The position numbers were made by a program, and so were the translations under genes. The notes under the pieces are model-generated. The model saw nothing but the letters and a program-made list of their open reading frames with translations, had not been told where the DNA came from and ran no database searches. Below, piece by piece: positions 16,647 to 24,869 of a DNA stretch of 64,000 nt; the stretch's first letter is position 1, and the number at the start of each line of letters is the position of its first letter. Source of the DNA: Streptomyces uncialis (GTDB lineage: Bacteria; Actinomycetota; Actinomycetes; Streptomycetales; Streptomycetaceae); contig NZ_LFBV01000013.1 of NCBI RefSeq assembly GCF_001905345.1, positions 62,001 to 126,000 on the forward strand, written 5' to 3'.

Positions 16647-17462
16647 ATGCCGATCACGAACAGGGAATCCGACGCGCGGCTGGCCGTGGCGGCGGCGCAA
16701 GCGGGTGCGGCCGTGGTCCGTGACATGTACGGGGAACCGTCGGCGCGGTTCGAGAAGGGCGCCGGTGACTTCGCGACAGCGGCGGACCTCGCGGCGGAGA
16801 AGGCCGTCCTGGACGTACTTCGGGGCGCACGTCCCGATGACGCCGTGACGGGCGAGGAGAGCGGGCGCACCGGGGCGGCCGACGCCGAGCGCCGATGGCT
16901 GGTCGATCCGCTGTGCGGGACGTTGAACTACGCCGTGCGCACGATGCTCGTCGCGGTGAACGTGGCGCTGCGAACCGGGGCCGGCACCACCGTGGCCGCC
17001 GCGGCCGACCCGTTCAACGACGAGGTGTTCTGGACCGACGGTGAACACGCCCGGGTGCGGCGCGGCGGTGCGGACGAGGTGCTGGTGCCGTCGGCCGGTT
17101 CGCGGCTGGTGGACGTCAATCTCGATCCGCCGTTCCCGAACGCACCGGATTTCCGGGCGGCCCGTCTCCTCACCGACCCCGCCTTCGGCGAGCACTTCCG
17201 GCCCCGGGTCGTCTCCACGACCCTCGCGGTGGCCTGGGTCGCCGCCGGGCGCAGGGCCGCCTACGTCACCGACGGACGGCCGTACGACAGTGTGCACTTC
17301 GCCGCCGGGATCGCCTTGTGCGAGGCCGCGGGCTGTGTGGTGACCGCGCTCCACGGACAGCCCCTGGGCACCGGCGCGGACGGGCTGATCGTGGCGGCGG
17401 ACCGGCGGACGCACACCACCTTGCTGGAACTGGTCAGGAGCCAGGTCCCGGCCGAACGCTGA
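16647..17462 (+). CDS. Inositol-monophosphatase-family protein with altered metal site
   Basis: The 271-residue protein has the fold of Mg-dependent IMPase/FBPase/CysQ phosphatases. GEESG (about 69-73) carries the first metal-ligand Glu, and the C-terminal motif is YDSVHFAAGIALCEAAG with its Asp. The central motif, normally DPxDGTxNF, reads VDPLCGTLNYA (about 86-96): the second Asp, a direct metal ligand, is Cys. This would weaken or abolish two-metal catalysis, or change its specificity. ATG 16647 gives the normal family length. There is no operon partner; the MerR regulator follows after 128 bases. Confidence 0.85.
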   Translation: MPITNRESDARLAVAAAQAGAAVVRDMYGEPSARFEKGAGDFATAADLAAEKAVLDVLRGARPDDAVTGEESGRTGAADAERRWLVDPLCGTLNYAVRTMLVAVNVALRTGAGTTVAAAADPFNDEVFWTDGEHARVRRGGADEVLVPSAGSRLVDVNLDPPFPNAPDFRAARLLTDPAFGEHFRPRVVSTTLAVAWVAAGRRAAYVTDGRPYDSVHFAAGIALCEAAGCVVTALHGQPLGTGADGLIVAADRRTHTTLLELVRSQVPAER

Positions 17463-17590
17463 ACCCGGCACGCGGGTCGCCACGGTCATGGGGTTCGCGG
17501 CAGCGCCGTGTTCCCCTGGACCACGCCGCCTGCCGCCGGAGACCGGGATGCGGACATGCGAACGCGGGGATGTGGGGACATGGGGTGGGG

Positions 17591-18052
17591 ATGACGATGC
17601 GGATGCGGATCGGGGAACTCGCGGAGCGCGTGGGCGCCAGCACTCGCTCACTGCGCTACTACGAGCAGCAGGGGTTGCTGTCCCCCACGCGTGACAGCAA
17701 CGGGTACCGGGAGTACGACGAGACCGCGCTCGTGCGCGCCCGCAACATCAAGGAACTCCTCGCGGTGGGACTGACCACCGAGGACGTGCTGCACTATCTG
17801 GAACGGGGCTGCCTGGAACAGCCGCTCGCGCAGACCCCGCGGTGTGCGGGCGAGAGCGACACCATCCACAAGCGGCTGGAGTCCCTGGACCACCGGATCG
17901 CCCGGCTCCAGGAACTCAGGGACCGACTGGCCCGGCACAGCGCCACCGTCGACGCGGCTGTCGACTCCCGGCAGACACCGAAGGCACCGAAGGCACGGGA
18001 GACGCCGAAGGCACGGAAGGAACCGAAGGCGCGGCGGGCACGGGAGACGTGA
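17591..18052 (+). CDS. MerR-family transcriptional regulator
   Basis: The 153-residue protein begins with the MerR winged-helix region RIGELAERVGASTRSLRYYEQQGLL, followed by RDSNGYREYDETALVRARNIKELLAVGLTTEDVLHYL and a dimerisation helix (LESLDHRIARLQELRDRLARH). One Cys pair lies in LERGCLEQPLAQTPRCAGE, where metal or drug sensors of the family often bind their signal. The last 30 residues are a low-complexity TPKAPKARETPKARKEPKAR tail. ATG 17591 is followed by in-frame ATGs at 17597 and 17603, so the exact start is unsure. It very probably controls the MFS gene 108 bases downstream through the operator there. Confidence 0.9.
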   Translation: MTMRMRIGELAERVGASTRSLRYYEQQGLLSPTRDSNGYREYDETALVRARNIKELLAVGLTTEDVLHYLERGCLEQPLAQTPRCAGESDTIHKRLESLDHRIARLQELRDRLARHSATVDAAVDSRQTPKAPKARETPKARKEPKARRARET

Positions 18053-18122
18053 CGACAGTCCGGGGACCTGGCCGGGGCGAGGTGGCGGAAGCGGGCAAGG
18101 GCGGGGCGGGGCGGGCAGGGTT

Positions 18123-18146
18123 GACCTTGACACAGGCGTCAAGGTC
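18123..18146 (+). promoter_or_regulatory. MerR-type operator/promoter of the MFS gene
   Basis: GACCTTGAC and GTCAAGGTC form a perfect 9-6-9 inverted repeat. It sits between TTGACC (18121-18126) and a TAGCGT/CCTAGC -10 region (about 18146-18153), giving the 19-21 base spacing that MerR-family activators correct by DNA distortion. The start codon at 18160 follows within about 10 bases, so the message is nearly leaderless. Confidence 0.75.
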
Positions 18147-18159
18147 CTAGCGTCGGCGC

Positions 18160-19479
18160 ATGACTTCCGGAAGCAACAACACAGCAGGTCAGCGCGGCAC
18201 GGGGTGGCTGATATGTCTGCTGCTGACGACATTCGTCATCGGGACCGACGACTTCGTGATCGCCGGTGTGCTGCCCGAGATCGCCGCGGACCTCGGCGTC
18301 GGTGAGGCGGCGGCGGGGCAACTGGTCACCGTCTTCTCCCTCACCTACGCCCTCGCCGCTCCCCCGCTCGCGGTGGCCACGGCGCGGCTGCCCCGCAAGC
18401 CCCTGATCGTCGGCGGTCTGGCCGTCTTCGCGGCGGCCAACGCCGTCACCGCCTTCGCCCCCGACCACACGAGCCTGATCCTCCTGCGGATCGTCACCGC
18501 GCTGATCGCGGCGACCATCACCCCCGCGGTGTTCGCCGTGGCGGCCCGTGCCGCGGCCCCCGAACGCGTCGGGCGGGCGATCGGTACCGTCGCCGCCGGA
18601 CTGACCGTCGCCCTCTTCGTCGGTGTGCCGCTGGGCACCCTGCTGTCCTCGGCCTTCGGCTGGCGTTCCACGTTCGTCGCCGTCGCCCTGTTCAGTACGG
18701 CGGTCGCCGTCGCGTCCTGGCGGCTGCTCCCCGTGCTGCCCGGCGCACCCGCGATCGGTGTCCGCCGCCAGTTGCGCATCCTGTCGCGGCCTGCCGTGCT
18801 GCTCTGTGTCACCGGCACGGTCCTGGGCGCGTCCAGCGGTCTGATGACCTATACGTATATCGCCCCGCTCACCCGCGACATCACCGGGAGCGGTGGGGCG
18901 GTCCTGGCCCTGTTGATCTCCGTCATCGGTGTGTCCGGGGCCGCGGGGACCTTCCTGGGCGGGCGGCTGACCGACCGCTGGGGCGCGGACCTGGCCCTGC
19001 TGGCCACCTTCGGCGGGCTGGTGGCCGCCACGGCGGCGCTGGCCGCGACCGGTGTGCTCACCGACGAAGCCCCTGTCTGGCTGCTCGCCGCCGTCCTCGC
19101 CGTCTGGGGATTCGCGGCCTGGGGCTTCAACCCCCCGATGAACACCCGCGCCCTGCAACTGGCCCGGGACGCGGAGGCCGAGGCGGTCGCCCTGAACACC
19201 AGCGGTCTCTATGCCGGTATCGCCGTCGCCGCGGCCGTCGGCGGCTGGGCGGTCTCCGCGCACGGCGGTACGGGGGTCGCCGTGACCGCCACCGGTATCG
19301 GGCTGCTGGCGGCACTGGTCATCGCCTGCTCGGTCCGCCGCTACCCGAGCGGTACGGCCGCCGATCCGGGCTCCGGGTCCGATTCGGTGTCGGGCCTTGG
19401 GCCCCGGTCCGGTTCAGAGCACGAGCCCGACTCCGGGTCCACGTCCGGCGCGCGACCGTCGTCCACGCCGTCCCGCTGA
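18160..19479 (+). CDS. MFS transporter, DHA1/AraJ-like drug or sugar efflux
   Basis: This 439-residue membrane protein has twelve hydrophobic segments and the MFS features of the AraJ/CmlA-like efflux group: FVIGTDDFVIAGVLPEIAADLGV in the first helix, ATARLPRKPLIVGGLAVFAAAN in the loop 2-3 region, and GVPLGTLLSSAFGWRSTF, the antiporter-type motif C, in helix 5. The last 50 residues are a hydrophilic Gly/Ser/Pro tail. The MerR-type promoter at 18121-18153 indicates induction by whatever the upstream MerR protein senses, so an efflux role against a toxic compound is likely. The stop is followed by a weak inverted repeat (GTCCCGC..GCGGGAC, 19470-19496). Confidence 0.9.
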   Translation: MTSGSNNTAGQRGTGWLICLLLTTFVIGTDDFVIAGVLPEIAADLGVGEAAAGQLVTVFSLTYALAAPPLAVATARLPRKPLIVGGLAVFAAANAVTAFAPDHTSLILLRIVTALIAATITPAVFAVAARAAAPERVGRAIGTVAAGLTVALFVGVPLGTLLSSAFGWRSTFVAVALFSTAVAVASWRLLPVLPGAPAIGVRRQLRILSRPAVLLCVTGTVLGASSGLMTYTYIAPLTRDITGSGGAVLALLISVIGVSGAAGTFLGGRLTDRWGADLALLATFGGLVAATAALAATGVLTDEAPVWLLAAVLAVWGFAAWGFNPPMNTRALQLARDAEAEAVALNTSGLYAGIAVAAAVGGWAVSAHGGTGVAVTATGIGLLAALVIACSVRRYPSGTAADPGSGSDSVSGLGPRSGSEHEPDSGSTSGARPSSTPSR

Positions 19480-19513
19480 GGAGAAGGCGGCGGGACTGCG
19501 GCGGGGCCGGTGC

Positions 19514-20275
19514 TCAGGTCGCCGGGCGCCCGGCCCGGGTGCCGACCGTGCGGCGCAGCAGCCCGTATCCGGCCAGGGCGAGGACGGCGCCGGTCATGGC
19601 TCCGATGGTGGCGCGTACCAGGGAGGCGTGGAAGCCGCCCTGCGTCGAGATCGCCACGGACAGCACGGCGACGGCGGCGGCGCCGAGTACCACGGCTCCG
19701 GCCAGGAGGGCGGGCCGGGCGGGCGGGGCGAACCGCTCGGGCACCGGTCCGGCGGGGGTCCGCCGGAGCCAGCGGCCGGACCAGATCAGCACGGCGAGGC
19801 CGCCCAGGGTCGAACTGGTCCACTGGGCGATCTTGAAGGCGGGGATGCCCTCCGCGACCTCGGTGGTGAGCGAGGGGACCAGTTCCACGCCCCAGCCACC
19901 GGCGTGGGTGAAGGCGTCCCACACGACATGGGTGAGCGCGCCGAGGAGTACCGACACGACGACGGCGAGGGCGCCGCGCCAGGACAGGCGCGGGGGTCCG
20001 CACAGGGGCGCGACCCGGGCGCGGACCGCCGCAGGTGCGAGCGACACGAGTGGTTCCAGGAGCAGCAGCCGGAAGACGGCGAGGGCGAGGAGCGCGAGAG
20101 GCAGGTCGATCGCGACGATCCCCCAGGCGCTGTGGGTGGCCTCGCGTCCGCCCGGCCGGAGCAGGACGAAGTAGAGGAGGTCCGGGGACATGGCACCGGC
20201 GGCGAGCGCCGAGGGCACCAACGGTCCCCGGGCGACGGGTATGACGGCCGCGAGATGGGAGAGCGTGAAGGGCAC
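19514..20275 (-). CDS. DUF4184-family membrane protein
   Basis: The 253-residue protein opens with PFTLSHLAAVIPVARGPLVPSALAAGAMSPDLLYFV, the hallmark of DUF4184 proteins, and continues with LLGALTHVVWDAFTHAGG, whose His and Asp residues resemble the metal-binding HxxWD of YdjM-like membrane hydrolases. Four or five hydrophobic helices span the rest. The GTG at 20275 is chosen because the family begins with this PFTLSH motif; an open frame reaches further upstream without similarity. Function is unknown. It is convergent with the MFS gene and divergent from the riboswitch operon. Confidence 0.8.
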   Translation of the reverse strand: MPFTLSHLAAVIPVARGPLVPSALAAGAMSPDLLYFVLLRPGGREATHSAWGIVAIDLPLALLALAVFRLLLLEPLVSLAPAAVRARVAPLCGPPRLSWRGALAVVVSVLLGALTHVVWDAFTHAGGWGVELVPSLTTEVAEGIPAFKIAQWTSSTLGGLAVLIWSGRWLRRTPAGPVPERFAPPARPALLAGAVVLGAAAVAVLSVAISTQGGFHASLVRATIGAMTGAVLALAGYGLLRRTVGTRAGRPAT

Positions 20276-20485
20276 GGCGGATATTTGATCATGGGCGTCG
20301 CGGGCCCGTGAACGCCCGGGGCAGTGGTGTGCGCGGTGGTCCGGCCGGGTGGCCGGTACGCGGTCCCGCCACCCGGCCGGGGCCTCGGTCCGGCCGCCCG
20401 GTCGGACCGGGCGCCGTGTGACCTGCGCTGCAACCGCGCCCCGGGCATACGATCCGGCCGCGCGGTCTGTCATGATGACGCCGAT

Positions 20486-20637
20486 AGGCGACGGCGGATC
20501 GAGGAAACCGGTGTGAATCCGGTGCGGTCCCGCCACTGTGATCGGCGAGCGGACCCCGAACAGACCACTGCCCGTACGCGGGTGGGAAGGCCGGGGCGAG
20601 CGTTGACCCGAGAGCCAGGAGACTCACGCGGTCGCCT
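20486..20637 (+). promoter_or_regulatory. Cobalamin riboswitch aptamer
   Basis: The RNA carries the B12-box core GAGGAAACCGGTGTGAATCC, GCGGTCCCGCCACTGTGA and the downstream AGAGCCAGGAGACTCACG, all diagnostic of the adenosylcobalamin/cobalamin riboswitch family. P1 can be drawn between AGGCGAC (20486-20492) and GTCGCCT (20631-20637). It controls the five-gene operon that follows. Binding of cobalamin is expected to reduce expression. Confidence 0.96.
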
Positions 20638-20648
20638 CCTCGACAGAA

Positions 20649-20674
20649 CTGGGGCGGATCTCCCCAGGGGGGAG
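20649..20674 (+). promoter_or_regulatory. Riboswitch expression platform: alternative hairpins over the ribosome site
   Basis: Two stems exclude each other. CTGGGG/CCCCAG (20649-20654 with 20662-20667) leaves the ribosome site free. CTCCCC/GGGGAG (20660-20665 with 20669-20674) hides it. The second arm of the latter is the Shine-Dalgarno sequence of the ferredoxin gene, so control is probably at translation initiation. Confidence 0.7.
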
Positions 20675-20685
20675 TGTGGGTCGCA

Positions 20686-21075
20686 ATGCCCGAAGGGCAA
20701 CGTTCCGGGGCTCCGGCGCCGTGCCGGGTCGTCGTGTGCCGGGACTGCTGCTGCGGCAGCGCGAAGGTGACCGGTGTCGATCACGCGGCGCAGGTCGCCG
20801 CGTTGAGCAAAGACCTGCCGGTACGGATCTCCGAGTGCCTGGACGTCTGCGACCAGGCGAACGTGGTGGTCGTCCAGCCCTCGGCGGCGGAACGCGCCGC
20901 CGGCGCCCGTCCTGTCTGGCTCGGCCTCGTCAACGACCCCGCCGCGACCGGCGACATCGTCGCCTGGGTACGGGCGGGCGGCCCCGGGGCCGCCCCGCTG
21001 CCGGAGATCCTCGACCTCTACGCCTTCACCCCGCCGCGGCGGGTCCGTGGCGCGTCGTCCGCCGATCCCCGCTGA
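20686..21075 (+). CDS. Thioredoxin-like [2Fe-2S] ferredoxin, first gene of the cobalamin operon
   Basis: The 129-residue protein belongs to the small thioredoxin-fold [2Fe-2S] ferredoxins. Cluster ligands are visible in VVVCRDCCCGSAK (about 14-26) and in RISECLDVCDQANVVVV (about 48-64), the usual CxnC and CxxxC arrangement. It begins at ATG 20686, twelve bases after the GGGGAG ribosome site; a GTG at 20674 overlaps that site and is less likely. It stands first behind a cobalamin riboswitch and 56 bases before the transporter genes, so its electron-transfer role should concern corrinoid metabolism. A natural partner is the FhuF-like protein at the end of the operon. Confidence 0.85.
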   Translation: MPEGQRSGAPAPCRVVVCRDCCCGSAKVTGVDHAAQVAALSKDLPVRISECLDVCDQANVVVVQPSAAERAAGARPVWLGLVNDPAATGDIVAWVRAGGPGAAPLPEILDLYAFTPPRRVRGASSADPR

Positions 21076-21131
21076 ACCCTTCCAACCGACCGCGGCGCAC
21101 GGGCGTACGCGGTGAGAGGACCGACCACACC

Positions 21132-22118
21132 ATGGCGAAACGCTCTCTGTCCCTGCTGGCCGCTGCCGCCTTCCTGGTGGCGGGCTGCGGTGGTGGCACC
21201 TCCGGTGACCGGGACGACCCGGCCGCGTCGGGTGCCACGGCCGAGGGCTTCCCCGTCACCGTGACCAACTGCGGGGTGAGGACCACGTACCAGCGTCCGC
21301 CCGAGCGCGCGGTGACGCTGAACCAGCACGCCACCGAGGTGCTGCTGGCTCTCGGTCTGGAGAAGTCGATGGTGGGCACCGCCTATCTCGACGACAAGAT
21401 CCTGCCGGAGTACCAGGACGCGTACGAGGGGATCAAGGTGCTCTCGAAGGAGTACCCGTCGTTCGAGGTGCTGCTCGACGCCGAACCGGACTTCGCGTAC
21501 GCCGGGTTCGCGAGCACCTTCGACGAGAAGGAGGGCCGCGGCCGGGCCGCGCTGACGAAGGCGGGTGTCAACTCCTATCTGAATGTGGAGGAATGCCCGA
21601 CCGGTCCGGTGACGATGGCGATGATCGACGAGGAACTGCGCGCCGTCGGGAAGATATTCGGGGTCCCGGAGCGCGCCGAGCGGGAGGTCAGGAAGGCGAA
21701 GGCGACGCTCGGGGCGGTCGAGAAGAAGCTCGGTGACGTCGATCCGCTGAAGGTGTTCGTGTACGACAGCGGCGACAAGACGGCGTTCACCGCGGGCGGC
21801 GCGGGCGTCGGCAACGAGATGATCAAGGAGGCGGGCGGGGTGAACATCTTCGCCGATCTGGACAAGCAGTTCGGTGACGTCTCGTTCGAGCAGGTCGCCG
21901 AGCGGGCCCCCGAGGTCGTCGTGATCTACGACTACGGGGACCAGCCCCTCGCGGCCAAGAAGAAGTTCCTGCTGTCGCATCCGGCGCTCCAGGACGTGCC
22001 CGCCATCAAGAAGAAGCGGTTCGCGGTGCTGCCGTTGTCGTCGACGGTGCTCGGTGTGCGGGTCCCGGCGGGCGTGGAGTCGCTGGCCCGGCAGCTGCAC
22101 CCGGACCGGGTCCGGTGA
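21132..22118 (+). CDS. ABC substrate-binding lipoprotein of the B12-regulated importer
   Basis: This 328-residue protein has a lipoprotein signal with lipobox LVAGC (Cys 19) and a class III binding fold: PERAVTLNQHATEVLLALGLEKSMVGTAYLDD, a middle helix, and PEVVVIYDYGDQPLAAKKKFLLSHPALQDVPAIKKKRFAVLPLSS at the end. These are typical of FepB/BtuF-type receptors. The riboswitch makes a corrinoid the most likely ligand, although the sequence also resembles siderophore receptors. ATG 21132 follows GAGAGGA by about 12 bases. It overlaps the permease gene by four bases (GTGA). Confidence 0.92.
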   Translation: MAKRSLSLLAAAAFLVAGCGGGTSGDRDDPAASGATAEGFPVTVTNCGVRTTYQRPPERAVTLNQHATEVLLALGLEKSMVGTAYLDDKILPEYQDAYEGIKVLSKEYPSFEVLLDAEPDFAYAGFASTFDEKEGRGRAALTKAGVNSYLNVEECPTGPVTMAMIDEELRAVGKIFGVPERAEREVRKAKATLGAVEKKLGDVDPLKVFVYDSGDKTAFTAGGAGVGNEMIKEAGGVNIFADLDKQFGDVSFEQVAERAPEVVVIYDYGDQPLAAKKKFLLSHPALQDVPAIKKKRFAVLPLSSTVLGVRVPAGVESLARQLHPDRVR

Positions 22119-23224
22119 CGGGCGCGCCCCGGTCCTCGGGGAACGTCGTCCTCAGCAGTGTCGCCAAGGCTCCCGGACCGGGCACCGCCCCGGCCGGGGG
22201 CCGGGGCCGGCCGCCGTACGCGCTGGTCCTCGCGGGGCTCGCGGTACTGGTGGTGCTCGCGGCGACGGCGGGTGTCGCGGCCGGTTCCATCAGTGTCCCG
22301 GCCGGGCAGGTCTGGGGCATGCTCCTGCACCAGGTGCATCCGGGGCTCGCCGAGGTCACGTGGACCCCGGTCCGCGAGACGATCGTGCTGGATGTGCGGC
22401 TGCCCCGGGTGCTGCTGGCCGGGGTGGTCGGCGCGGGGCTCGCCGTCTCCGGGATGGCGCTCCAGGCCCTGGTTCGCAATCCGCTGGCCGATCCGATGCT
22501 GCTCGGGGTGTCCTCGGGCGCGTCGGTCGGCGCGGTGTCGGTACTGGTCCTGAACATCACGGTGTTCGGGCTGGTGACCCTGCCGGTGGCGGCGTTCGCG
22601 GGGGCGCTGGCGGCGCTGGTCGCGGTGTACTTCCTGGCCCGGTCGGGCGGCCGGATGACCACGATCCGGCTGGTGCTGGCGGGGGTGGCGACGGCGGAGG
22701 TGCTGTCGGCGCTGGCGAGTTTCCTGATCGTCACGTCCAACGACCCGCACAAGACCCAGTCGGCGCTGCGGTGGATGCTCGGCGGGCTGGCGGGCACCAC
22801 CTGGTCGATGCTGTGGATACCGGCCGTGGTGGTGCTGGCCGGTACGGCGGTGCTGCTCGGGGTGAGCCGTCCGCTGAACCTGCTGCTGGCCGGTGAGGAG
22901 GCGGCGACCGCCCTCGGGCTGGACGTGCACCGGTTCCGGGCTGCGCTGTTCACGCTGGTGGCGCTGATGATCGGCACGATCGTGGCGGTCAGCGGGCAGA
23001 TCGGGTTCGTCGGGCTGATCATGCCGCATGTGGTGCGGCTGCTGGTGGGCGCGGACCACCGGCGGGCGCTGCCCGCGGCGGCGCTGCTGGGCGCGGCGTT
23101 CCTCATCATGACGGATCTGGCGGCCCGCACCCTGATGAGCCCGGAGGAGGTGCCCGTCGGCATTCTCACCGCGCTCGTCGGCGGCCCGTTCTTCCTGTGG
23201 CTGATGCGAAGGAGGACCTCATGA
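22115..23224 (+). CDS. FecCD/BtuC-type ABC permease
   Basis: The 369-residue protein has the ten-helix layout of BtuC/FecCD permeases. Signature stretches are VLDVRLPRVLLAGVVGAGLAVSGMALQALVRNPLADPMLLGVSSGAS (about 90-140) and the EAA-like loop region with GEEAATALGLDV, and the C-terminal QIGFVGLIMPHVVRLLVGADHRRALP. It forms the membrane channel with the lipoprotein before it and the ATPase after it. The GTG start at 22115 overlaps the stop of the lipoprotein gene, and its own stop overlaps the ATPase start, so translation is coupled throughout. It starts with a 30-residue hydrophilic extension. Confidence 0.95.
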   Translation: MTGAPRSSGNVVLSSVAKAPGPGTAPAGGRGRPPYALVLAGLAVLVVLAATAGVAAGSISVPAGQVWGMLLHQVHPGLAEVTWTPVRETIVLDVRLPRVLLAGVVGAGLAVSGMALQALVRNPLADPMLLGVSSGASVGAVSVLVLNITVFGLVTLPVAAFAGALAALVAVYFLARSGGRMTTIRLVLAGVATAEVLSALASFLIVTSNDPHKTQSALRWMLGGLAGTTWSMLWIPAVVVLAGTAVLLGVSRPLNLLLAGEEAATALGLDVHRFRAALFTLVALMIGTIVAVSGQIGFVGLIMPHVVRLLVGADHRRALPAAALLGAAFLIMTDLAARTLMSPEEVPVGILTALVGGPFFLWLMRRRTS

Positions 23225-24048
23225 CGGCGCCGCTGACGGAGCCTCAGGCACTTGTGCCCGGTCTGCTCGAACTCCAGGACGTGTCGGTGGTCATGGGCGG
23301 CCGGGCGCTGGTGGACGGGGTGTCGCTACAGGTGGCCCCCGGGGAGGTGGTCGGGCTCGCGGGTCCCAACGGGGCGGGCAAGTCGACCCTGTTGCGCACG
23401 GTGTACCGGACGCTGCGGCCCACGTCGGGGCGGGTGCTGCTGGATGGTGGCGATGTGTGGGCCATGCCCGGCAAGCGGCTGGCGCGGCGGCTCGCCGCCG
23501 TTCTCCAGGAGAGCGCCGGGGACTTCGAGCTGTCGGTGTACGACGTGGTGGCGATGGGCCGCACCCCGCACAAGCGGGCCTTCGCGGGGGACGACGCCGA
23601 CGACCGGGCGGTCATCGCGGCGGCGCTGGCGCGCCTCGATGTGGCGCCGCTGGCGCAGGTGCCGTTCGACCGGCTCTCCGGCGGGGAGAAGCAGCGGGTA
23701 CTGATCGCCCGCGCCCTGGCCCAGCGCACCGGGACGATGGTCCTGGACGAGCCGACGAACCATCTGGACCTGCGCCATCAGCTGGACGTGCTGCGGCTGG
23801 TGCGTGAGCTGGGCGTCACGGCCGTGGTCGCGCTGCACGACCTGAACCTCGCCGCCGCGTTCTGCGACCGGGTGTGTGTGATGCGGGCAGGCCGGGTGGT
23901 CGCGCTCGGCTCCCCCGCCGAGGTGCTCACGACCGGGCTGCTGGCGGAGGTGTACCGGGTGGACGCCGAGGTCACCGAGCACCCCCGTACCGGCGTCCCG
24001 CACATCACCCTGCTGACGGGAACGGCACAACCACCGGACCGCCCATGA
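23221..24048 (+). CDS. ABC transporter ATPase (BtuD/FecE-type)
   Basis: This 275-residue ATPase drives the importer formed by the two preceding genes. Walker A is GPNGAGKST (about 48), the signature LSGGEKQRVLIARALAQ (about 150), Walker B MVLDEPTNHLD (about 172) and the switch His is in VVALHDLNLAAAFC. These are typical of iron-siderophore/cobalamin importers. ATG 23221 is confirmed by the ATGA overlap with the permease stop. It overlaps the FhuF-like gene in the same way. Confidence 0.95.
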   Translation: MTAPLTEPQALVPGLLELQDVSVVMGGRALVDGVSLQVAPGEVVGLAGPNGAGKSTLLRTVYRTLRPTSGRVLLDGGDVWAMPGKRLARRLAAVLQESAGDFELSVYDVVAMGRTPHKRAFAGDDADDRAVIAAALARLDVAPLAQVPFDRLSGGEKQRVLIARALAQRTGTMVLDEPTNHLDLRHQLDVLRLVRELGVTAVVALHDLNLAAAFCDRVCVMRAGRVVALGSPAEVLTTGLLAEVYRVDAEVTEHPRTGVPHITLLTGTAQPPDRP

Positions 24049-24869
24049 CAGGGCCCCGTCTCCCGGACGCGACGGGCCCCCGCATCCCGGACCCGGCAGG
24101 CCCCCGTCCCCCGGGCACGACGGAGTCCCGCCCCGGTGACCCGCCGCCGGGAGCGTCCTCGGACGGTGTCCCGGCGGCGGAGGTCGGCGCCGCGCTGCGT
24201 GACGTGGCGGGGCTCGGCGGCTTCTTCGCGGTCCGGCTCGGCGGCCCCGACGGGGGCTGGCACCCCGTCACCGAGTCGTACGCGCGCGGGTTCCCGGACC
24301 TGGTCGCCGCGACGGCGGCCCGGCACCGCAGCCCCGAAGCACGGCTCGGGGCGTCGATCGCCCAGCTCGGGCACGCGGCCCGGCTGTGGTCACCGGTGCT
24401 GGCGTGCACGGTCCTGCACGGGATCGTCCCCGATCTGTCGGGGCTCCAGCGGGCCGACGAGGGTCCGGCCCTGCGGCTCCCGGCGCCCGCCGGACGGTAC
24501 GCGGCGCGGGTGCCCCGGCTGGCCGACGCGTTGTACGGGATCGTGATGACCGGCCAGCTGGAGGTGCTGCGGGCCGGGCTGCGGGTCAAGGTGGCGCCCC
24601 GGCTCCTCGACGGCAACTCCGCGTCCGCGCTGGTCGAGGCGGGCCGCGCGATCCTCGCCGCCCACCCCGCCGCGCGGGAGCCGCTCACCGTCCTCGTGGA
24701 CGATCTGCTGCGCACCGGGCGCCTCGCCGGGACCGGCCGGGTCACCGGTCCGGCGCTGACGTTCCGGCGCCGCAGCTGCTGTCTCTACTACCGGGCCCCG
24801 GCGGGCGCCAAGTGCGGCGACTGCGGGCTCGCCGACCGCACCGACGGCGCCCCGGGCGACCGGCCCTAG
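24045..24869 (+). CDS. FhuF-like [2Fe-2S] reductase in the B12-regulated operon
   Basis: The 274-residue protein ends with SCCLYYRAPAGAKCGDC, the CC-x10-CxxC motif that binds the unusual [2Fe-2S] cluster of FhuF-type ferric-siderophore reductases. The 50 N-terminal residues are Pro-rich and probably disordered; the central region (about 55-230) is the alpha-helical FhuF-like domain with QLGHAARLWSPVLACTVLHGIVPDL. ATG 24045 overlaps the ATPase stop as ATGA. FhuF proteins normally serve iron release from hydroxamate siderophores. Placement under a cobalamin riboswitch, coupled to the importer genes, suggests that this one reduces the cobalt of imported corrinoids or removes an upper ligand; this is inference. 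Confidence 0.88.
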   Translation: MTGPRLPDATGPRIPDPAGPRPPGTTESRPGDPPPGASSDGVPAAEVGAALRDVAGLGGFFAVRLGGPDGGWHPVTESYARGFPDLVAATAARHRSPEARLGASIAQLGHAARLWSPVLACTVLHGIVPDLSGLQRADEGPALRLPAPAGRYAARVPRLADALYGIVMTGQLEVLRAGLRVKVAPRLLDGNSASALVEAGRAILAAHPAAREPLTVLVDDLLRTGRLAGTGRVTGPALTFRRRSCCLYYRAPAGAKCGDCGLADRTDGAPGDRP

